A DNA stretch of 31,316 nt, taken from NCBI GenBank assembly GCA_964624625.1, contig CAZUXW010000033.1:1-31316 (forward strand), read 5' to 3'. The DNA is from PALSA-1180 sp964624625. Its GTDB lineage: Bacteria; Oederibacteriota; Muellerivitia; Muellerivitales; Muellerivitaceae. The position numbers were made by a program, and so were the translations under genes. Positions 22,770 through 28,600 of this stretch are shown here, in pieces; position 1 is the first letter of the stretch; each line of letters opens with the position of its first letter. A model generated the notes under the pieces. The model made no database searches, was not told the DNA's origin, and saw nothing but the letters and a program-made list of their open reading frames with translations.

Positions 22770-22803
22770 CCGTCGTTCGTCCTCCGTCGTCAGCTCTCCG
22801 CCA
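22770..22803. repeat. Repeat arm, TCGTCCTCCGTCGT family
   Basis: The stretch contains CGTCGTTCGTCCTCCGTCGTC, closely matching the reverse complement of the right arm at 22232-22262. It lies just after the beta-barrel stop and before the M24 peptidase gene. Confidence 0.65.
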
Positions 22804-22826
22804 GTCAAGGCGAAAAAGGCAAGGAA

Positions 22827-23960
22827 ATGAAAATGAACCAGCCGGCATTAATGATGTTCGCGGCCAGCGAGTATGATTCCAACCTCTACTACGCGGTGAA
22901 GTTTTCCGTGCCGGACCCTTTTCCCTTTTTTCAAATCGGTGGAAAAAAGATTATCTTGATGAGTGATTTGGAATTGGGCCGGTCCCAGAAACAGGCCAAG
23001 GTGGATGAGGTTCTTTCTTACTCAGATTTCCAGATCAAGGCGAGAAAAGCGGGAGTGGAACGGCCCGGAGTGGCGGATGTGACGGCCACTTTCTTGAAAT
23101 CCAAGAAAGTCAGGAAAATTCAAGTCCCGGATAACTTCAATATTGGGTTGGCGGACGCCCTCCGCAAGCGCGGTATCGTGGTTGAAAGCAAGCCGGATCC
23201 TTTTTTTGAGGAACGGGTCTACAAATCCAAAGAGGAAGTAAGGATGATCACCGATTCCCTTCGGTACACGGAAGCGGCCATTCACAAGCTGGAGGATCTG
23301 CTCCGAAAGTCCAAAATCAAGGGGAAGTTCATCTACAACGGTTCGCAAAAAGTGACGAGCGAGCTTCTCAAAAAGGTCCTCAACGTTTCCATGATGGAAA
23401 ACAACTGCATCGGAAGCCATACCATCGTGGCCAGCGGCAACCAGGGATGCGACCCCCACAACACGGGTACGGGCCCTGTTTGGGCGAACCAATCCCTGGT
23501 CGTGGACGTGTTTCCCCGGTCCGCTGATACCTTTTATTACGCCGACATTACCCGCACCTTCGTGAAGGGAAAGGCTTCGCCGGCCCTGAGGGCCCAGTAC
23601 GAGGCGGTGAAGACGGCACAGGAAAAGGGGATTGATATGCTGGCTCCCGGCGTCAACGGGCGGGAGGTCCATCAAGCGATCCAAAGGGACATGGAGTCCC
23701 GCGGTTACTTTACGGAAAAACGAAATGGCGTGATGGTGGGTTTTTTCCATGGGACGGGCCATGGATTGGGCCTGGATGTGCATGAGGCTCCCCGGGTCAA
23801 TGCGTCCGACCACCTCCTTAAAAAAGGAGAGGTCGTCACGGTGGAGCCGGGCCTCTATTATCCCGGAGTCGGCGCCGTCCGCATCGAGGATCTATTGGTC
23901 ATCACGGGGAAGGGCCGCCAAAACCTAACGGTCTATCCCAAACAACTCGAAATCCCCTAA
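22827..23960 (+). CDS. M24-family metallopeptidase (Xaa-Pro aminopeptidase-like)
   Basis: A 377-residue creatinase/aminopeptidase-P type protein. An N-terminal domain (about 1-130) precedes the pita-bread catalytic domain. All five metal ligands are visible by motif: D227 (LVVDVF), D240 (YYADITRTF), H312 (GTGHGLGLDVHE), E340 (TVEPGLYY) and E354 (VRIEDL). These indicate an active dimetal peptidase, probably cutting X-Pro bonds in the cytoplasm. I chose the ATG at 22827, with AAGG upstream; ATG 22833 is equally possible. Earlier in-frame codons lie inside the beta-barrel gene. Confidence 0.93.
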   Translation: MKMNQPALMMFAASEYDSNLYYAVKFSVPDPFPFFQIGGKKIILMSDLELGRSQKQAKVDEVLSYSDFQIKARKAGVERPGVADVTATFLKSKKVRKIQVPDNFNIGLADALRKRGIVVESKPDPFFEERVYKSKEEVRMITDSLRYTEAAIHKLEDLLRKSKIKGKFIYNGSQKVTSELLKKVLNVSMMENNCIGSHTIVASGNQGCDPHNTGTGPVWANQSLVVDVFPRSADTFYYADITRTFVKGKASPALRAQYEAVKTAQEKGIDMLAPGVNGREVHQAIQRDMESRGYFTEKRNGVMVGFFHGTGHGLGLDVHEAPRVNASDHLLKKGEVVTVEPGLYYPGVGAVRIEDLLVITGKGRQNLTVYPKQLEIP

Positions 23961-23989
23961 ATTAAAAAAGGCGACCTTCCGGAGTATCC

Positions 23990-24847
23990 GTGAAATCCCA
24001 AGCCGAACTGAATCAAGCCTTTTTGTCGTTTATCCGCCAGCCCCATGGGCGTTGGGATATTGTCGAGGGGGCCTGCTGGCTCGCGGCCCAGGAATATCCC
24101 GGTATCGACTTGAAAAAAATCGACCTTTCGATCAAGGCGATGATCGAATCCCTCAGGGGCCGGTTGACCCCCGGGATGGCGAAAACCGAACAATTGGACC
24201 AACTCAACCGGTTCTTTTTTGGGGAAATGGGATTCAAGGGCAACGCTGAAAATTACGGCGATCCCCGCAACAGCTACCTGCCGGATGTGCTGGAGCGGAA
24301 ACTCGGAATACCTATTTCCCTATCCCTGGTCTACTTGAAATTGGCCTGGGAAACGGGAATGCCCCTTTTTGGGATCAACTTCCCGGGACATTTTCTGGTG
24401 GTTTGGAAGGAATCCGAGGTCGACATCGAGAAGAACCTGTATATCGATGTTTTTAACGGGGGAAAGTTGCTGGGGCCGGAGGAGTTGAGTCGGCAATTGG
24501 CCGCGCATAAGGGAAGGGAAATCGAATTGGAACCAGTGACTCACCTTCGCAACGCCGGGGTCCGGGAAATCCTGCACCGGATGTTGGCCAACCTGAAGGT
24601 GATCCATGCCTCGAACGACCGATTGGAAAGGGCCTTGTGGACGGCGGACTGGATGATTCTTCTCAAACCGCAGGATTGGGACAGTTTGCGCGATAAAGGG
24701 ATGTTTTGCTTCGCCTTGGGAAGGTTGGACGAGGCGGAAAAAGCTTTAGTGGAATATTTGGAGAAGACCGGGAAGCCGCCGGATTTCGCCCAGGTTTGGA
24801 AGGCCTTATACGCCATCCGGGCGCAAAACCCCGCGAGCTTGAATTAA
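23990..24847 (+). CDS. SirB1-family protein (transglutaminase-like fold)
   Basis: A 285-residue protein. The central region has the SirB1 hallmark: NSYLPDVLERKLGIPISLSL (94-113), then GINFPGHFLVVW (128-139) and YIDVFNGGKLL (151-161). This is a transglutaminase-like fold in which the usual catalytic cysteine position is occupied by other residues, so enzymatic activity is doubtful; H134 and D153 remain. The C-terminal third (about 195-280) is helical and TPR-like, as in other members. The start is a GTG at 23990 with GGAG six bases upstream. It ends 8 bases from a convergent small gene. The biological role of the family is not settled. Confidence 0.88.
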   Translation: MKSQAELNQAFLSFIRQPHGRWDIVEGACWLAAQEYPGIDLKKIDLSIKAMIESLRGRLTPGMAKTEQLDQLNRFFFGEMGFKGNAENYGDPRNSYLPDVLERKLGIPISLSLVYLKLAWETGMPLFGINFPGHFLVVWKESEVDIEKNLYIDVFNGGKLLGPEELSRQLAAHKGREIELEPVTHLRNAGVREILHRMLANLKVIHASNDRLERALWTADWMILLKPQDWDSLRDKGMFCFALGRLDEAEKALVEYLEKTGKPPDFAQVWKALYAIRAQNPASLN

Positions 24848-24855
24848 GGGGTAGG

Positions 24856-25083
24856 TTAAGGCTGGGGAAGGGACTGGGTATCGGCGGCTTTCGGCATTAG
24901 TTTTGTTAAATCGGCGTTTGAAGCGTCGTCTTTTCCCCAGCCGCCGAACAGGAAGTAGGAAAGCACGATGAGCACGCCCCCCCAAAGCATCATCTTGGGC
25001 TCTTGGATCTTTTTCCCCCGGTAGAGCAGGTAGGCTCCGATGGTGCCCATGGCGAAGGATAGCGCGGTTTCAAACCAAATCAT
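24856..25083 (-). CDS. Small membrane protein downstream of the PBP
   Basis: A 75-residue protein with two membrane helices (about 2-22 and 32-48) joined by a basic loop (YRGKKIQEPK), and a soluble C-terminal tail. An excellent ribosome binding site, AGGAGGGG, lies four bases before the ATG. It starts 14 bases after the PBP stop, so the two are one operon. The family is not recognised. Its position suggests an accessory role to the PBP, but the sequence does not prove it. Confidence 0.75.
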   Translation of the reverse strand: MIWFETALSFAMGTIGAYLLYRGKKIQEPKMMLWGGVLIVLSYFLFGGWGKDDASNADLTKLMPKAADTQSLPQP

Positions 25084-25097
25084 ACTTCCCCTCCTGG

Positions 25098-26924
25098 TTA
25101 TTTTTTAGGGGTATCGGACGTCAAGTCCATGATTTCCATGATGCCGTCCAGGACTTTTTTCGCGATAGGGGCGGCCACGTCCTTGCCCGTTCCGCCGTTC
25201 TCAGCCACGATGGCCATGGCGATCTTGGGATTTTCGGCCGGCGCGAAGCAAATAAACCAGGCGTGGAAATTGGGATTGCGGCTGCCCGAGGTTCCGGTTT
25301 TTCCAGCCACCTTGATGCCCTTGACCCGGGCCTTGACCCCGATGCCGCGTTCCACGTCATTGACCATCATGGTCGTCAGGAATTGGGCCGTCTGGCGGGT
25401 GATAGTGTTTTTGTAAACCACCGATTTATTTTCCTCGAGGATTTTTCCGTTGATGTTGGTCAACTTGTCCACCAGATAGGGGGACATGAGAACCCCGTCA
25501 TTGGCGATGGCCGAAACGATCAAGGCCGCGTTCAAGGGCGTGATGCGGAAATTCTTTCCGAGGCCGGTGGCGGTTTCGGCCTGCTCGTAGCGGGTAAGCC
25601 CCAATTTGGGGGTGCTGCCGCTGGTGACGGGGACGGTCATGGTTTTGGGAATGGAATTGAGGCCGAAGCGGTTGTTGAACTCAAACAAGGTGTCCTCGCC
25701 GAGGGCAAAACCCAGCCTGGCATAGGCGATGTTGCAGGAGGTGTCAAAGGCCTCCTCGAGGGTCTTGATTTGCTTGTGTTTCGCCCAGTCCATGAAAATT
25801 TGCCCGTCGATATATTGGGAACCCTTGCAAATGAAGGGAAAGACGGTGTTGAGGTTGATGTTTTTTTCCACCGCGGCGGCGGAACTGACGATCTTGATGA
25901 TGGAGCCCGGCTCGTAGAGGCTTTCAAAGGCACGGTTTTTCAAAGGCGTATTGGGGTTGTTCTTGTAGTTCGACCATTCGGTGTGGATTTTTTCGGGCGT
26001 GAAGGTGGGCTGGGAAATGCAGCCGAGGATCTCGCCGGTGCGGGGATTCAAGACGATGATGGAACCCTTCTGCCAGCCCATGGCTTTGGAGATGATTTTT
26101 TGGATGCGGCTGTCCAGGGTCAGGTAGAGTTTGTTCCCGGGGAAGCGGGTTTGGTAGATCTGTTCCAAGCCGGCATTCCCCCGGTTGTTGGTCTCGCTGG
26201 TGTCCATATAGCCGATCAGGTGGGCGAATTCCTTGCCCATGGGATAGCCCCTCTCGCCGTTTTTAGCCCATTGGAGGGCGAGGGGAACCCCGTTGCGGTC
26301 GAATATATAATAGATAGAACCGCGGTCCCGTTCCTCCCTGGCCTGCTCGAGAAGAACCTGCATTTTTTTATTCTTAGGGTCGTAATTCAGGGCCGTCTCA
26401 TAATATTTTTCACCCTTGTTGACCTGGCCCAGGGCCCTTTCCACGGTTCCCAAGGCGATGTAGATATCGGGATTGGTGGATTGAAGCTCCAAGGCGTGTT
26501 GGAGTTCCAACTCCGCCTCCACATATTTCCCTTCGTCAATGAAGGCTTGGCCTGTTTTCAAGTGGTTGAATTTGCGGCTAAATCCCAATCCCATCTTTAC
26601 GGCTTGATCATAAAGCGCGCGGGCCTTGTCCATGTTGCCCGCCTTCATTTCAACCAGTCCCAAGCCGTCCACCGCCTTGGCGTCGCCGGGGGTGCGGTTG
26701 AGGACCTTGTTAAACTCAGCCTTGGCCAGCTCCAAGTTGCCGCTGCGCCATTGCTTGAGGCCCTTTAAATAGTTGTATTGGTTCATGAGGAAGGTTTTGG
26801 ATGTCACCAATCCGCAAAACAACAAAAAGAAGACGAAAACCGTCTTAAAGGAGGGAAGCTTAGTCCGCCTTTTACGGGACATGGACATGGGATTGTGGCG
26901 GGAAAAGGGATCGATAAACGGCAT
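25098..26924 (-). CDS. TPR-penicillin-binding protein (transpeptidase) fusion
   Basis: A 608-residue protein anchored by one membrane helix (about 26-45). Residues 52-195 are tetratricopeptide repeats (for example LAKAEFNKVLNRTPGDAKAV and IYIALGTVERALGQVNKGEK). The penicillin-binding part follows: RGSIYYIFDRNGVPLA (201-216) is the class B/PbpA-type opening, and the transpeptidase motifs are SIIK (S341 nucleophile, K344), SCN (396-398) and KTGTSG (542-547). All catalytic residues are present, so it should crosslink peptidoglycan in the periplasm. It is not a bifunctional class A enzyme. The ATG at 26924 has AAGGAG twelve bases upstream, a long spacing; internal ATGs at residues 13 and 15 are possible starts. 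A small membrane protein is co-transcribed. Confidence 0.93.
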   Translation of the reverse strand: MPFIDPFSRHNPMSMSRKRRTKLPSFKTVFVFFLLFCGLVTSKTFLMNQYNYLKGLKQWRSGNLELAKAEFNKVLNRTPGDAKAVDGLGLVEMKAGNMDKARALYDQAVKMGLGFSRKFNHLKTGQAFIDEGKYVEAELELQHALELQSTNPDIYIALGTVERALGQVNKGEKYYETALNYDPKNKKMQVLLEQAREERDRGSIYYIFDRNGVPLALQWAKNGERGYPMGKEFAHLIGYMDTSETNNRGNAGLEQIYQTRFPGNKLYLTLDSRIQKIISKAMGWQKGSIIVLNPRTGEILGCISQPTFTPEKIHTEWSNYKNNPNTPLKNRAFESLYEPGSIIKIVSSAAAVEKNINLNTVFPFICKGSQYIDGQIFMDWAKHKQIKTLEEAFDTSCNIAYARLGFALGEDTLFEFNNRFGLNSIPKTMTVPVTSGSTPKLGLTRYEQAETATGLGKNFRITPLNAALIVSAIANDGVLMSPYLVDKLTNINGKILEENKSVVYKNTITRQTAQFLTTMMVNDVERGIGVKARVKGIKVAGKTGTSGSRNPNFHAWFICFAPAENPKIAMAIVAENGGTGKDVAAPIAKKVLDGIMEIMDLTSDTPKK

Positions 26925-26957
26925 GGACTTAATAGGCTCCTTTAAGGGAATCCTTGC

Positions 26958-26985
26958 ATTTTAATGGCAAAGGGCAAAAACACAA
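26958..26985 (-). promoter_or_regulatory. Candidate promoter of the TPR-PBP operon
   Basis: On the minus strand TTGTGT (26985-26980) is followed by a 16-base spacer and TAAAAT (26963-26958), a good -10 match. It lies 34 bases before the PBP start. Confidence 0.45.
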
Positions 26986-27063
26986 GGGATGTTCCGGCTT
27001 TTGCCTGGTCCCGGCCGGCGCGGCCGTTGCGTTGGCCCGTTAAAAAGGTAGTATAAGGATGCT

Positions 27064-27090
27064 GTTGCCGGGGACCCGGCGGCTTTTTTT
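27064..27090 (+). other. Hairpin with T-tract in the rmuC leader
   Basis: An 8-bp stem with two G-U pairs (27064-27071 with 27076-27083) and a 4-base loop runs straight into seven T (27084-27090), the form of an intrinsic terminator. A TATAAG at 27052-27057 is a possible -10 box, so the hairpin would be at the 5' end of the rmuC message. The -35 match is poor. It could be an attenuator, an mRNA-stabilising 5' hairpin, or a terminator for other plus-strand transcription. Confidence 0.35.
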
Positions 27091-27110
27091 ATCTCCTGCG
27101 AGGTTTCGTC

Positions 27111-28355
27111 ATGACTTTGGAATGGATCGCGATCGGCCTTGGATTGGGCATCGCATTTTGGTTGTTGGCTTTAAACTTAAGGAACCGTCCTGTCCAAGAG
27201 GGGCTGGAGCTTAAGCGCCAGCTTGAAAATTTTTCCCGGGAACAGGAGCGCCTCGAGAAAATCCTCAAGGACGAGATGGGTCGCAACCGCGAGGAAGCCG
27301 GCGCCAATGACAGGTCGGCGAGGGAAGAAATGGGCCGCCAACTTTCCGCGCTGGCCCAGGTCAACGAGAAAAAGCTGGAACTGGTCCGGGAGACCCTTGA
27401 GAAACAGCTCCGGGCCCTTCAGGAGGACAACGGCCAGAAACTGGACCAAATGCGCGTGATCGTGGATGAGAAGCTGCAGGCCACTTTGGAAAAAAGATTG
27501 GGCGATTCTTTCCGCCAGGTAAGCGAGCGTTTGGAAAAGGTCCATCAGGGATTGGGGGAGATGCAGTCTTTAGCCTCCAGCGTGGGCGACCTGAAATCGG
27601 TGCTGACGAACGTGAAAACCCGCGGAACTTGGGGGGAGGTCCAATTGGAAAGCCTGCTCCGGCAGGTTTTGGCGCCGGAGCAATTTTCCGCCAATGTTGC
27701 CACCAAGAAGGGGAGCGAGGACCGCGTCGAGTTCGCCATCCGGCTGCCTGGCCGGGAACCGTCAAACGGCGGTGAGGTTTGGCTGCCCATTGACGCGAAA
27801 TTTCCCTTGGAGGATTACCAAAGGTTGAATGAGGCTTTGGAAAGGGGGAACGCGGCGGGGGTGGAAGAGGCCTCCAAGTCCCTATACCAAAGGATCAAGA
27901 TCGAGGCCAAGAACATCCGCGATAAATATTTAGATCCGCCCTACACCACCGATTTCGGAATACTGTTTTTGGCCACCGAGGGACTATACGCTGAGGTCCT
28001 CCGCCAGCCGGGTCTGGTGGATACGCTCCAGAGGGATTACCGGATCGTAGTGACGGGACCCACGACCTTGGCGGCGATCCTCAACAGCCTCCAAATCGGC
28101 TTTCGGACCCTCACGATTGAAAAAAGGACCAGCGAGGTTTGGACTTTGTTGGGTTTGGTTAAAAAGGAATTCGGGATTTTCGCCGGAATCCTGGAAAAGA
28201 CCCAAAAAAAATTACAAGAGGCCAGCAATACCATCGAGGACGCGGCTAAAAAAACGAGAACCATTGAGCGGAAGCTGAAAAACGTTGAGGGCTTGCCGGC
28301 CGGGGAAAGCGAGACCCATTCAGCCGGGGATCAAGAACCGCTTGGGCTGGAATAG
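27111..28355 (+). CDS. rmuC: DNA recombination protein RmuC
   Basis: A 414-residue protein with an N-terminal membrane helix (about 4-22), a long coiled coil (roughly 28-150) and a nuclease-like domain. The family core is plain: TRGTWGEVQLESLL, then WLPIDAKFPLEDY (224-236, with the D228-A-K230 of a PD-(D/E)XK centre) and the GPTTLAAILNSLQIGFRTL segment. RmuC limits recombination at inverted repeats and has been linked to phage defence in some bacteria. The ATG at 27111 has GCGAGG upstream. It is divergent from the TPR-PBP gene and probably monocistronic. A window rich in inverted repeats makes its presence worth noting, without proof of a link. Confidence 0.95.
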   Translation: MTLEWIAIGLGLGIAFWLLALNLRNRPVQEGLELKRQLENFSREQERLEKILKDEMGRNREEAGANDRSAREEMGRQLSALAQVNEKKLELVRETLEKQLRALQEDNGQKLDQMRVIVDEKLQATLEKRLGDSFRQVSERLEKVHQGLGEMQSLASSVGDLKSVLTNVKTRGTWGEVQLESLLRQVLAPEQFSANVATKKGSEDRVEFAIRLPGREPSNGGEVWLPIDAKFPLEDYQRLNEALERGNAAGVEEASKSLYQRIKIEAKNIRDKYLDPPYTTDFGILFLATEGLYAEVLRQPGLVDTLQRDYRIVVTGPTTLAAILNSLQIGFRTLTIEKRTSEVWTLLGLVKKEFGIFAGILEKTQKKLQEASNTIEDAAKKTRTIERKLKNVEGLPAGESETHSAGDQEPLGLE

Positions 28356-28491
28356 GCCGAATCAGGGATTTATAGAAACTATTTGTTAAGAGTGTTTTTG
28401 TTAGATTCCCCACGTTTTTTGTTAGAAATTCCACCATTTCCCCTTTGAATTTAGGGATATTTGAACCGGTTACCAGGGTGATAACTTGCCC

Positions 28492-28520
28492 TTTACCGTT
28501 AAATTGTTTGTGTTTATATT
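28492..28520 (+). promoter_or_regulatory. Candidate promoter of the expansin gene
   Basis: TTTACC (28492-28497) and TATATT (28515-28520) are 17 bases apart and match the -35 and -10 consensus at four and five positions. The gap 28356-28600 holds no gene; its first part carries three TTGTTA-type repeats (near 28383, 28400 and 28419) of unknown meaning. Confidence 0.42.
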
Positions 28521-28600
28521 TTGGGAATGGAAATTGCAAGTTTTAGTACAAAGCCCTTTGTCTATTAGCTTTTTCCGTTTATCCCGCGAAAGGTTGAAGT

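Noticed and set aside
25263..26768. A 501-residue plus-strand open frame
   Set aside because: It lies wholly antisense to the TPR-PBP gene, whose motifs are unmistakable. It has no ribosome binding site or recognisable domain.
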